Shown here: positions 18,803 to 27,029 of the stretch, piece after piece
Position numbering within the stretch: the first letter of the stretch is position 1
Layout: each line of letters starts with the position of its first letter
Source of the DNA: Cyclobacteriaceae bacterium
GTDB lineage: Bacteria > Bacteroidota > Bacteroidia > Cytophagales > Cyclobacteriaceae
Assembly: GCA_958296015.1 (NCBI GenBank)
Contig: CATQIH010000033.1
Location: 1 to 64,000 of the forward strand
Direction of reading: 5' to 3'
DNA length: 64,000 nucleotides
Made by a program: the position numbers and the translations under genes
Notes under the pieces: model-generated
What the model was told of the DNA's origin: nothing
Databases searched by the model: none
The model's input: only the letters and a program-made list of their open reading frames with translations

Positions 18803-19423
18803 ATGTCTTTGATTAAAAGACCTATGAATATGTTCTATATTGTTCTAGCCGTTCTTGCCTTAACATTTGCATCATGTGAAGCTGATGTGTCTTTTTTTAA
18901 TGAAGAAAAACCGTTTACTCAAAAAGGTGGAATCTGTATAAATTCTACAAATGCTATCTGCTTTTTCTACGAGACATTAGATACCACTGGCAAACCGAAG
19001 ACAGCTTTTGAGGAAGGAGAAAACTTTATGCTTAGCTTTCGTATAGAAAACAATACAGATCAGGACATAGTAGTACACGATCTTCCAATATTTGCTCCCG
19101 GCTATATGGAAGTGTTTCGACGAGATGGGACAAAAGTAGCCAGTTTAGGTGGAGTGTATACGCTTCAGAGAGGTACTACCGTATTTAAAAATGCTAATCT
19201 TAGCATCAATATTCAATACTATCAGGATTCTACAGAAACGGAGCGTACAATATTAGTCAATGGTGTGTCTACCTATGTAGGACAAGCCTTGAAACCGCAA
19301 CCACACTTACCCTCGGGGCAATATTTTAGTGGTTTCACATCAAAGTTCATCATATATGTAGGGAGCCAGGAGGAGAAGATAGAAAAAGAGATTACTGCTA
19401 AAGCAGAATTTGATATTCAGTAA
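18803..19423 (+). CDS. hypothetical lipoprotein
   Basis: This 206-residue protein has a lipoprotein signal with lipobox 'TFASC' (Cys25), so it should be anchored in a membrane. The mature part looks all-beta, with 'FMLSFRIENNTDQDIVVHDLPIF' suggesting an immunoglobulin-like sandwich. No known family is recognised. The frame is open from a TTG at 18779, but the ATG at 18803 gives a normal signal peptide (ATGs at 18824 and 18830 are less likely). It stands alone and converges on the HAD gene, 37 bp apart. The short gap to the acyltransferase (149 bp) has no clear terminator. Confidence 0.7.
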   Translation: MSLIKRPMNMFYIVLAVLALTFASCEADVSFFNEEKPFTQKGGICINSTNAICFFYETLDTTGKPKTAFEEGENFMLSFRIENNTDQDIVVHDLPIFAPGYMEVFRRDGTKVASLGGVYTLQRGTTVFKNANLSINIQYYQDSTETERTILVNGVSTYVGQALKPQPHLPSGQYFSGFTSKFIIYVGSQEEKIEKEITAKAEFDIQ

Positions 19424-19460
19424 CCTTGAAATATCATATAAACTATCTTTATCTACTACG

Positions 19461-20114
19461 TCAAAACAAACGATAGTTTTTGCGATGAGCTATGGCCAGC
19501 ATATCGTGATCTCCACGGCTATCGCCATAGCCATGAATTTCCTGAAAATCTTCAAGAGCAAGCAAGGTTTTGATCCGGTTTACCTTTTCTTTTCCATAGC
19601 AGTTCGGGCCCTCAAGCTTTCCGGTTACTTTGCCATCTTTAATTTCCAGTTTGGTTCCGATCAGCTCGATGTCCAATGACTGGCACCAGGCGAACAACCA
19701 GTTTTCTGCCGAGGCAGATACCAGATACACTTTTTCGCCTTTTTGGATATGCTCTTTGAGCCTTTGTAGTGCTTTAGGACGTACAATTTCCGGAATACGA
19801 TTGGTGCCGTAGTTGTCGCAGATCGCCTGGAACTTTTCCAGAGATTCTCCTTCAAAAAAGTAAGTCAACACCTGCTCTTTTGCCTTCCAGTTTGGAATTA
19901 CTTTGGCCTTGTACAGCAGCAGGGTAGGGAAGAGGCGCACAAAGCCTTTGATAAAGCGTACATTGCCATGATAGTATTTGATAAAATCAATGAAAGAATC
20001 ACGGCGGGTAATAGTGCCATCAAAGTCAAAAAGTACCAGAACCTGATTTACAGCTTCATCTTTTTGAAAATTCCTTCCGGGATCATTTTGATGATGAACA
20101 TGATGAGTCTCCAT
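19461..20114 (-). CDS. HAD-superfamily phosphatase (HAD-IB type), third gene of a UbiA/SDR/HAD trio
   Basis: This 217-residue protein has the HAD motif I 'FDFDGTIT' (nucleophile Asp30, Asp32), a lysine in the middle region and motif 'GYGDSRGDHDML' for Mg2+ binding. It belongs with the phosphoserine-phosphatase-like HAD-IB group. The only ATG (20114) makes it overlap the SDR gene by 67 bp; a shorter non-ATG start near the SDR stop is possible, as the HAD motif begins right there. By position it may remove the 5-phosphate from a polyprenyl-phosphoribose made by the UbiA enzyme, the step done by a different phosphatase in mycobacteria. That role is inferred. Confidence 0.82.
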   Translation of the reverse strand: METHHVHHQNDPGRNFQKDEAVNQVLVLFDFDGTITRRDSFIDFIKYYHGNVRFIKGFVRLFPTLLLYKAKVIPNWKAKEQVLTYFFEGESLEKFQAICDNYGTNRIPEIVRPKALQRLKEHIQKGEKVYLVSASAENWLFAWCQSLDIELIGTKLEIKDGKVTGKLEGPNCYGKEKVNRIKTLLALEDFQEIHGYGDSRGDHDMLAIAHRKNYRLF

Positions 20115-20779
20115 ATGGCTAATACGTAAAGGACATTCTTTTTCTTCTTAATAGCAGAAAAAACACTGCTGGCCACCTGTGCAGGCTGTGCTGTCAGCAT
20201 TTTTGGTAAGTCAAGTCCGGCAGTCATACTGGTGTCTACAAAGCCGGGCTTAACGGTAATAACGTGTACGTTGCTGCCCGCCAGCCTGTTTCTCAAACCG
20301 GAGAGGTATGCCGAAAAGCCTGCTTTGGCACTGCCATACACATAGTTGCTTTGCCTGCCTCTTTCGCCAGCCACCGAACTGATGCCTATGATCACGCCGC
20401 GTTGTTTTTGTTCAAAATCATTGGCAACAATGTTGAGGATAGAAACGGCACCTGTATAGTTGGTGTCAATAATTCTTTTGCTTTCTTGCCAGTCGTTTGC
20501 TGCCACTGACTGATCGCCCAGGTAACCAAATACGCAGATAACGATGTCAGGCTTTACTTCCAGCGACTGATAAAAATCCTGGTGCGTATCAAACCGGGTA
20601 GCATCAAAGCTACAGACCTTTACGTCTACCTGATACCTGATTTCCAGGTCTTTTTTAAGAATTTGCAGAGAATCAGGGTTTCTGGCAGCCAGTTGAAGAT
20701 CGGCACCAGAAGCACCAAATTTGTGGGCAAGGGCAATAGCTATATCAGAGGTAGCTCCAAGGATGAGTACTTGTGGCAT
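20048..20779 (-). CDS. short-chain dehydrogenase (DprE2-like)
   Basis: This 243-residue protein is a classical SDR: the dinucleotide motif 'ILGATSDIAIALA' at the N terminus, a catalytic Ser in 'GISSVAGERGRQ', and 'YVYGSAKAG' with the Tyr-x-x-x-Lys pair. The N-terminal 'GATSDIA' and the 'SSVAGERGR.SN..YG..KAG' block closely recall DprE2, which reduces a 2-keto-polyprenyl-phosphoryl sugar to the arabinose form. The C-terminal hydrophobic stretch suggests membrane association. It sits between the UbiA and HAD genes, 26 bp after UbiA, which supports the DprE2-like reading. No DprE1-like FAD oxidase is in the window. Confidence 0.85.
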   Translation of the reverse strand: MPQVLILGATSDIAIALAHKFGASGADLQLAARNPDSLQILKKDLEIRYQVDVKVCSFDATRFDTHQDFYQSLEVKPDIVICVFGYLGDQSVAANDWQESKRIIDTNYTGAVSILNIVANDFEQKQRGVIIGISSVAGERGRQSNYVYGSAKAGFSAYLSGLRNRLAGSNVHVITVKPGFVDTSMTAGLDLPKMLTAQPAQVASSVFSAIKKKKNVLYVLAIWRLIMFIIKMIPEGIFKKMKL

Positions 20780-20805
20780 ATGGTGTTGATAATTGTGGCG
20801 TAAGA

Positions 20806-21702
20806 TTAGTTAAAATAAATGATGATAAAAAAGCTGGCGATCCAGCCTATGAGCGTGAAGCGCACAAAGTTGTCAGAATATAAGAGCTTTGTAGGTGAAC
20901 CGCTGTTATTTTCCACCAGTGCTATCTGCATATAACGCATTAGCCCGGCAATGACGAAAATACTGGTAAAGTACAGGTTGTCGCCCAGGCGATGGACAAC
21001 TTCATCTGAGATGGTATACATCAGGTAGGCCACAATGATGATTCCGGATAGCATGGTAAGACACGCATTGGCAAAGTCGAGATTGTAGTGCTCTACAGAC
21101 TTACGCATCAGCTTGCCGGATTGCATACCAATCACCAGGTCATCCCTTCTTTTGGCCAGGGCCAGGAAAAGAGCCAGCAGAAAGATCATGATCACAAGCC
21201 ATTGGGAAATAGGTACGCTGGCCACTACGCCACCCGCCAGGGTTCTGAGTAAAAACCCGGAAGCAACAATCATAATATCCAGGATAGATATGTGTTTTAA
21301 ACCAAAGGAATAACCCAAATTTAAACCAATGTAAACCAGCAAAATGCCCAGAAATGCTATGTCTATCCACCAGGCAAGTGCGAGTGCTGCCATAAATAGC
21401 GCAATCATAGCGGTGATGCCTTGCGAAGGCAACACTTCTCCTGAAGCCAGGGGGCGATGACGTTTTTCCGGATGGTTTCTGTCGGCCTCAATGTCTCTGT
21501 GATCGTTGATGACATAGACACCACTGGCCGCAAAACAGAAGGAAAAGAAACCAAGCGAAACTTTGAGCAGGACTTCAAAATCAAACAGTGCCCCGGCAAA
21601 GAATGCGGGTATAAACATAAACAGATTTTTGATCCATTGTTCAGGACGCAGAAGCCTGATCAGGGAAATAAAAAAGCTTTTTTTTATTGTAGTTGCCAGC
21701 AT
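20806..21702 (-). CDS. UbiA family prenyltransferase, decaprenyl-phosphate phosphoribosyltransferase-like
   Basis: This 298-residue protein has about eight membrane spans and the aspartate motif 'NDHRDIEADRNHPEKRHRP' (Asn66, Asp67, Asp70, Asp74), near-identical in pattern to mycobacterial Rv3806c, which joins phosphoribose diphosphate to decaprenyl phosphate. Quinone-type UbiA enzymes lack the 'HPEKRHRP' extension. The downstream SDR and HAD genes fit the later steps of a polyprenyl-phosphoryl-pentose pathway. The product could donate pentose to a surface glycan. The assignment from motif is strong; the exact lipid and sugar are inferred. Confidence 0.86.
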   Translation of the reverse strand: MLATTIKKSFFISLIRLLRPEQWIKNLFMFIPAFFAGALFDFEVLLKVSLGFFSFCFAASGVYVINDHRDIEADRNHPEKRHRPLASGEVLPSQGITAMIALFMAALALAWWIDIAFLGILLVYIGLNLGYSFGLKHISILDIMIVASGFLLRTLAGGVVASVPISQWLVIMIFLLALFLALAKRRDDLVIGMQSGKLMRKSVEHYNLDFANACLTMLSGIIIVAYLMYTISDEVVHRLGDNLYFTSIFVIAGLMRYMQIALVENNSGSPTKLLYSDNFVRFTLIGWIASFFIIIYFN

Positions 21703-21830
21703 CGTAATATTTGTTTTATACTATACTATACTTTTGTCTTGATTCTGGTAGGTGACGACCTAGGAAAATAAAAATCAAGCCCTATGTAATATTTAATGTA
21801 AAATTATGAAATAATGTGATAATATAAAAG

Positions 21831-21838
21831 TACTTTTG
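21831..21838 (+). promoter_or_regulatory. candidate -7 box upstream of the 21902 gene
   Basis: TACTTTTG matches TAnnTTTG exactly and lies 63 bp upstream of the ATG at 21902, in the 199-bp AT-rich gap between the divergent UbiA and membrane-protein genes. No good -33 TTG is at the usual distance. Confidence 0.3.
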
Positions 21839-21901
21839 TGATATAATATTAACTAATATTGAAATAATTACATAAAAGAGATATTAAGGCATCAATTCCT
21901 C

Positions 21902-23131
21902 ATGAATTTGGACATAAAGTTATTAATATTTATTACAATTGTTATCACAGGTATATTTTTTATAGACAATGCCTATTGGGGTGGCTACTTAGGTTCGCCC
22001 GATCATGGCTTGCATAATGAGATCAGTGCTCCTTCAGATGCTATGTATGAGTGGAATTTAGTCAATAAACCGCCTTTCAAATATAGAATGTTGTTTCCGG
22101 ACATTGTAAAAGGTAGCTGGTCATTACTGCCCGATCATTTACGCAACAACAATACTTTTTACGTACTATACAAAAGCTGGAGTCTACTATTTCTAATAAC
22201 ATCAGTTATTTCTTTTTACGTGCTTTTAAGAGTTATTGGGTTTTCTGAGTTATGGACATTCGCCGGTTGTGTTGCCTACATGATTAGTGCACCCGTACTG
22301 CTGGCGTATTCATTGCCGGTGCATACTAGAGAAGACACATTGGCATATACCCTGCTGTGCATAGGATTAGTTTGTTTGCTCAAACATCGGATTCTTGCGT
22401 TTTTGCTGATCGCAGTAGCTGGCGTTTTTTGTCGCGAAACCTTGCTGCTACTGCCTTTTATCTTGGTATTTTATTACTCTTACCGCACTTTCCTCTATCG
22501 GAGCTTGCTGGCACTCTTGCCCGTAGCCACTTGGTTGGCCATCAGAATATGGCTTGGTGGAGATGACTACGATCCGTGGGTGGGCCTCAAATGGAACATA
22601 GCCAACCCAGGACAGGTTGCAGGGTTTGCTTATGTGAGTTTTGGTTTTCTCTGGCCATTATTTCTGTATGGACTATTTAAAAGAAAAGCACTGTCCAGAC
22701 AATCAGTAAATACATCCATGAGCTTATTCTACCAGTCTGGCTGGATGGTGCTGTTGCTTATCCTGACCACTACTTTTGTGGGAGGCATTTATAACGAGAT
22801 TAGGTTGCTGTTTCTGATGTTTCCCTGGGTTATTGGCATATCATTGCATGTGCTTAGCTTAAACCAACATACATTACGTCTGGTCTTGAAAAACAAAAAA
22901 TATCAGCTATACGCGGGGTTTAATATTTTGCTGTTTTTGCTGCTTTCGTGGATAAGTATCCATGAGTTTATGCAATATTTTGAAAAAAGCATATACAACA
23001 TACGTTTTGATGCCTGGATCATCCTAACGCTATTCAACATCTTCATGACTATTCTTTTTATTCCCATATTTATCAGAATTTTTAGCCGGACGGCTCATTC
23101 AGGCGATAAATTTGCTAATCAATTACTTTAA
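21902..23131 (+). CDS. multi-span membrane protein of unknown function (possible GT-C-like)
   Basis: This 409-residue protein has about ten membrane spans and a first extracytoplasmic loop with acidic residues. 'FVDNAYWGGY'-like sequence after the first span is followed by 'KPPFKYRMLFPDIV', a 'P(F)xYR.L.P' pattern that recurs in hypothetical membrane proteins of glycan loci. No sugar-transferase motif is certain. The next gene (22 bp away) is also multi-span, so the pair may work together, and the surrounding genes concern a polysaccharide. A GT-C glycosyltransferase is the best guess. Confidence 0.6.
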   Translation: MNLDIKLLIFITIVITGIFFIDNAYWGGYLGSPDHGLHNEISAPSDAMYEWNLVNKPPFKYRMLFPDIVKGSWSLLPDHLRNNNTFYVLYKSWSLLFLITSVISFYVLLRVIGFSELWTFAGCVAYMISAPVLLAYSLPVHTREDTLAYTLLCIGLVCLLKHRILAFLLIAVAGVFCRETLLLLPFILVFYYSYRTFLYRSLLALLPVATWLAIRIWLGGDDYDPWVGLKWNIANPGQVAGFAYVSFGFLWPLFLYGLFKRKALSRQSVNTSMSLFYQSGWMVLLLILTTTFVGGIYNEIRLLFLMFPWVIGISLHVLSLNQHTLRLVLKNKKYQLYAGFNILLFLLLSWISIHEFMQYFEKSIYNIRFDAWIILTLFNIFMTILFIPIFIRIFSRTAHSGDKFANQLL

Positions 23132-23152
23132 AATTATTACCCTATCATTAGT

Positions 23153-24763
23153 ATGTTAGATAAGCATATCTCTGAAAAGCAACTGCTCTATATAGAAATA
23201 ACCATTGCTTTGCTCTTTAGCCTGGCTCCGTTGTTTGTTACTTTTCCGTTCCGGATCAACCTATTTCTAGCCTGGGAAGGAGCCTATAGGCTGTCAGAAG
23301 GTCAGGTTCCGTTTCGCGATTTCGGTATGCCGCTTGGATATATATTCTGGGTTGTACCGGCTATATTCTTTAAAATATTCGGGCCTTACATGTATACCCT
23401 GATCATTGCCCAGGTATTTATCAATCTGGTATCCATTTATTTTTTTAGGTCTATTCTCAAGCTGTTTGAGGTGCCTGCGGTGTATATGCTGTTCTCCGTT
23501 TTTGTGTTCTGTCTTTCATTTTCCTTTATCAATTTCTGGCCCTGGTACAACCATACTGTATTTGTGTACGAGCTGATCGGGTTATATTTCCTGTTTTGCG
23601 CTTTACTCAAAAACAACAAGCCTTCCAGGTTTTACCTCTACTTGGTATTGAGTAGCTTGTTTGTATTTCTGTCCTTTTTCACCAAGCAGGATGGCGGTGC
23701 GCTGGCATTGGTATTGTCTCTTGCCCTGTTGCTCTACATCAGCATTGTAGACAAGAGTATCAAGACCTTGCTAATATTTGTGGGTGCTTTTGCCGTGATA
23801 GCGGCACTTTTTATCGTTCCACTTCTGCAATATGATTTCGCTTACTGGTTCAACTACGGACAGCCTCCACATTACTCCAGGCTCAACCTCATGGATTTTT
23901 TGAATGAGATATTTCTGCGTTCCATCTGGGAGAAATTTTATCTGGTGGTAGTAGTGGTGATCGGTATCAGTAAGCTCAATAGTATACCAGGTTTTCTGAC
24001 CAACCGCAGAGCAATGCTTTTTCTGCTGCTGACGCTGGGTATTCTGGTGCAGGCATTGCTGGTGCAGGTAACAAGCTATATACCCCACAACGTAAATGTG
24101 TATTTCCATAGTTTTGCCTTCGCCTACATCATCAGCAATGCCCACTTTAAGCTGGATTTTGCCAAACCTGTATTGTTAATTGCTGGTCTGGCATTCATCT
24201 TCTTCTGGTGGTCAGCCGATTACTGGAAATATGGAGAAAGGATTGTCAGAAGGATACTACCTGCAAAAGAGGTACAAACAGAAGATGTGGTTTCTAAAAA
24301 TACATGGCAGTTAGCACAGGACTCTACCTTTGCCGATCGTTCCGAATGGGTGCTTTCTGAGTACAAGGCTTTCCAAAAAATATACATGCCCAAAGAAACA
24401 GTGCTGGGTATAGACACGATCATGTCTATGGACATTATCAAAAAGAAAGACCTGAAAGTACTGAACATGACCGAGCTGACGCCGCTTGCCTATGAGATTG
24501 GATACGAACTGGAAGCCAATCCGCGATATTCGCTCTGGTTTCACCAGAATGTGGCCTTTTTTGACAGAGAAGTAGATTATTTTTGCGAAAAACTGAATAA
24601 AGAGACATACGATCTGGTACTTTTTCAGGACATCCCCAACCTCAACAGCTTTTTTTCCTATGATGTGCGAGACTGTATCCTAGAGCATTATGAGATGAAA
24701 CACCGGTTTCTAGCCCCACGAGAGATCCCTAACTCATACATTGAGGTGTATGAAAGGAAATAA
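23153..24763 (+). CDS. multi-span membrane protein, probable GT-C-type glycosyltransferase
   Basis: This 536-residue protein has eight to ten N-terminal spans and a C-terminal soluble part of about 150 residues. The first loop 'AWEGAYRLSEGQVPFRDFGM' fits the 'E...L.EGQ.P.RDF..P.G' motif of dolichyl-/polyprenyl-phosphate-sugar-dependent GT-C enzymes, where the Asp/Glu acts as general base. It would transfer a sugar from a polyprenyl-phosphate donor on the outer face of the inner membrane. The nearby UbiA/SDR/HAD trio could make such a donor (inference). It is convergent with the beta-helix gene, only 9 bp apart. Confidence 0.65.
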   Translation: MLDKHISEKQLLYIEITIALLFSLAPLFVTFPFRINLFLAWEGAYRLSEGQVPFRDFGMPLGYIFWVVPAIFFKIFGPYMYTLIIAQVFINLVSIYFFRSILKLFEVPAVYMLFSVFVFCLSFSFINFWPWYNHTVFVYELIGLYFLFCALLKNNKPSRFYLYLVLSSLFVFLSFFTKQDGGALALVLSLALLLYISIVDKSIKTLLIFVGAFAVIAALFIVPLLQYDFAYWFNYGQPPHYSRLNLMDFLNEIFLRSIWEKFYLVVVVVIGISKLNSIPGFLTNRRAMLFLLLTLGILVQALLVQVTSYIPHNVNVYFHSFAFAYIISNAHFKLDFAKPVLLIAGLAFIFFWWSADYWKYGERIVRRILPAKEVQTEDVVSKNTWQLAQDSTFADRSEWVLSEYKAFQKIYMPKETVLGIDTIMSMDIIKKKDLKVLNMTELTPLAYEIGYELEANPRYSLWFHQNVAFFDREVDYFCEKLNKETYDLVLFQDIPNLNSFFSYDVRDCILEHYEMKHRFLAPREIPNSYIEVYERK

Positions 24764-24772
24764 ACACGCATC

Positions 24773-26071
24773 CTAAAACTCCTGCGCCCCAATGTCACAG
24801 GCATTGCCCTTGGACCGTGGCTTTCCGAAATAGTCGGTAAAGATGCGGAATTCTGAAATATCCGTGCCTTTGTCTGCCAGATTTAAAAAACAGCGGGGAG
24901 CAGGCAACAGGAAGAATGTCTTCAAGACAATTTGCGGTATGATGGTAGAAAAATAATTATGAGAGGCATGTAGAGCGTCAGTAGAAGCTATAAACTGCTT
25001 GTTTGATTGTACGATCCAGTTATTGCAAAAACTGTTGGCTTTTTTGGGTAAGCTGTTGACTTTCAGGCCATAACCACCGGGTACTACAATGGTATTGTTT
25101 ACTATGGCGTAGCCAAAGCTTTTGTTGTGGCCTTCCTGCACACTTTTGCAGAAGATGCCATCTTCTCCGGCATAGAGAATCATGTTGTTGTACACCAGGT
25201 TTTCCCCGGAGCCGAATAGCTGGATGCCACTGCCTGTGCCGGTACGGATCAAGTTATTGTACAGCCTGCCGGTGGTTTCTCCACCGATCACAATGCCCGC
25301 CTTCTGCCAATTCTCGTTTTTCTCACCATAATAGGCGACCTGGTTATTGTATATCTCACAGTTTTTGGTAGCCCGCGACACTTGTATGCCATCCCAGCCG
25401 GTATGTGTAATATTATTATCAAATATCTGTATGTTCTCTATATTGTGCGGTTTTATGACCATTGACTGACCGTTGCAATCCAGCTTTCTTTCGCTTTTGG
25501 TGTAGCCTACATAGATTCCTTCACCACCCGTGTGGTGGATGTAATTGTGATGGATACGTATATTTTCCATCACAAAATTTTCCTGCCATGAATCCGGATT
25601 GCAGTTAGGGTCAATCTTTGCCATGATGCCTGCAAAGCCGGTATTAGCTACTTCTATGTGGTTGACATCAAAGTCTGATGCACCCAGCGCCAGCCCAGTG
25701 GCACCTTTCTTCGTCTGGTTGATCCTGATCCCATAATCATAACAGGCATCGCCGGTACCGGTCAGGACGAAATGTTCGCTTTGGTCTATGACCAGCCCGA
25801 AATGCCAGGAAGGATCGCCGATCTCTACCAATCCTCCCTGGTTGATCAGGATAATCGGTGCCTGGCTGGTGCCACGAAAATTAAAAAGCTTCAGCGATCT
25901 GCGCTGGCCAGCTTTGATGCAGATCGTATCGCCAGGCAATGCACTCAGTTTTTTGCCATCTACAAAGGTTTCTTTGAGCGTAATGTACTTGTCGCAATGA
26001 CATGCCTGTGCAGTAACAGGTTGCTGGCTTGCAGTCAAAAATGTCAGCACAAAGAAAATCATATTTTTCAT
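24773..26071 (-). CDS. secreted right-handed parallel beta-helix protein
   Basis: This 432-residue protein has a signal peptide (about 1-22, cleavage after 'VTAQA') and a long series of short repeats with Asn ladders such as 'IFDNNITHTGWDGIQV' and 'IYNNQVAYYG', typical of a right-handed beta-helix like pectate lyases, epimerases and periplasmic lyases. Such proteins cut or modify polysaccharide. Catalytic residues cannot be picked out. Its ATG overlaps the sulfotransferase stop by four bases (ATGA), so the two are coupled. It is the last gene of the - strand polysaccharide operon. A role in trimming or modifying the exported polymer is inferred. Confidence 0.8.
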   Translation of the reverse strand: MKNMIFFVLTFLTASQQPVTAQACHCDKYITLKETFVDGKKLSALPGDTICIKAGQRRSLKLFNFRGTSQAPIILINQGGLVEIGDPSWHFGLVIDQSEHFVLTGTGDACYDYGIRINQTKKGATGLALGASDFDVNHIEVANTGFAGIMAKIDPNCNPDSWQENFVMENIRIHHNYIHHTGGEGIYVGYTKSERKLDCNGQSMVIKPHNIENIQIFDNNITHTGWDGIQVSRATKNCEIYNNQVAYYGEKNENWQKAGIVIGGETTGRLYNNLIRTGTGSGIQLFGSGENLVYNNMILYAGEDGIFCKSVQEGHNKSFGYAIVNNTIVVPGGYGLKVNSLPKKANSFCNNWIVQSNKQFIASTDALHASHNYFSTIIPQIVLKTFFLLPAPRCFLNLADKGTDISEFRIFTDYFGKPRSKGNACDIGAQEF

Positions 26072-27024
26072 AGGCTTAGCTTCCAGATACTCAAATCTCT
26101 ATCGATCAGTTGAGATAGCTTGGCTACATCTTCCCGAAAAACTTCTTTCAAATCAATTACTGGCTTTTCCTGAGTAGGGTCTAATTTGCTGAGGTTTACC
26201 TGGTTGATCTTATGGAAAATCTGCTCTCGGGTTTTTTCATCAAATAATTTTCTGGCAATCGGCCTGACCAGTTGCCGCAGCGATGCTTCATTGCCCAGCA
26301 TATTATGTAACCAACGGGATTTAGGCACCCCAGAAATGTTATGCTTCAACGACAGATCAAACCCAAACGTGTTGTCTACTTCCAGAAAGTCCAGTATATC
26401 TTGCAGGGCTTCCTGCGGATGTTGTTGCAAGTCTTCATTCAAAATAATCTTTACCTGGTCAAAATTTTCCAGATATGCCTTCACCTGCTGGTAATACAGT
26501 CCTACAGCTTGATAAAAATAGATCAGCTCCCAGTTGTTGTTCATTCTGATAGACTCCTGTGCCAGCCCATCTTCAAAACTTAGTGTTTCCCGATGGTCTC
26601 TGCGCAGGTGCTGGTAGGCAGAAAAAGCCCGTCTTACCGGATCACGGAGCAGGACGATGATCTTAGGGTTGCCAATGTACGCTTTGATATGTGGAATAGC
26701 ATCTTTATAAAAGTAAAGGTTGTCTGCGCTGGCTTCCCCTACAACTGCATAGCCTTTTGCTTCAGCAAACAGCTGAACGTATGCCTCATACTGCTTCACA
26801 TACCAGGCTTCTACCTTATCATCGCCCGGCCCATTCAACGGAAAAGGCATAAACTGACTGGTGATAAACCTGGGTTCCTTCACTTTGCTCATGAACACCT
26901 CCGGATGCTGCGTGAGGTATTGATATAGCGACGAGGTGCCGCATTTGGCAGCACCCACGATCATGAAATTGGGGAGCACGGTTTGCTGTTTCCCAGCCGG
27001 AATGCGATATGTGATAGTCTTCAT
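26068..27024 (-). CDS. sulfotransferase domain protein
   Basis: This 318-residue protein has both PAPS-binding motifs of sulfotransferases: the 5'-phosphosulfate loop 'VGAAKCGTSSLYQYL' near residue 23 and the 3'-phosphate region 'IIVLLRDPVRRAFSAYQHL' near residue 125. A C-terminal basic helix is present. It should transfer sulfate from PAPS to a sugar hydroxyl, fitting a sulfated surface polysaccharide. It lies 5 bp after the O-antigen-ligase-like gene. No PAPS synthesis genes (cysD/N/C) are in the window. Confidence 0.84.
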   Translation of the reverse strand: MKTITYRIPAGKQQTVLPNFMIVGAAKCGTSSLYQYLTQHPEVFMSKVKEPRFITSQFMPFPLNGPGDDKVEAWYVKQYEAYVQLFAEAKGYAVVGEASADNLYFYKDAIPHIKAYIGNPKIIVLLRDPVRRAFSAYQHLRRDHRETLSFEDGLAQESIRMNNNWELIYFYQAVGLYYQQVKAYLENFDQVKIILNEDLQQHPQEALQDILDFLEVDNTFGFDLSLKHNISGVPKSRWLHNMLGNEASLRQLVRPIARKLFDEKTREQIFHKINQVNLSKLDPTQEKPVIDLKEVFREDVAKLSQLIDRDLSIWKLSL

Positions 27025-27029
27025 AGGTC

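Noticed and set aside
19440-19479. Inverted repeat AAACTATC...GATAGTTT between the lipoprotein and HAD genes
   Set aside because: The 24-base loop and overlap with the HAD coding end make a terminator doubtful; a chance AT-rich match is likely.
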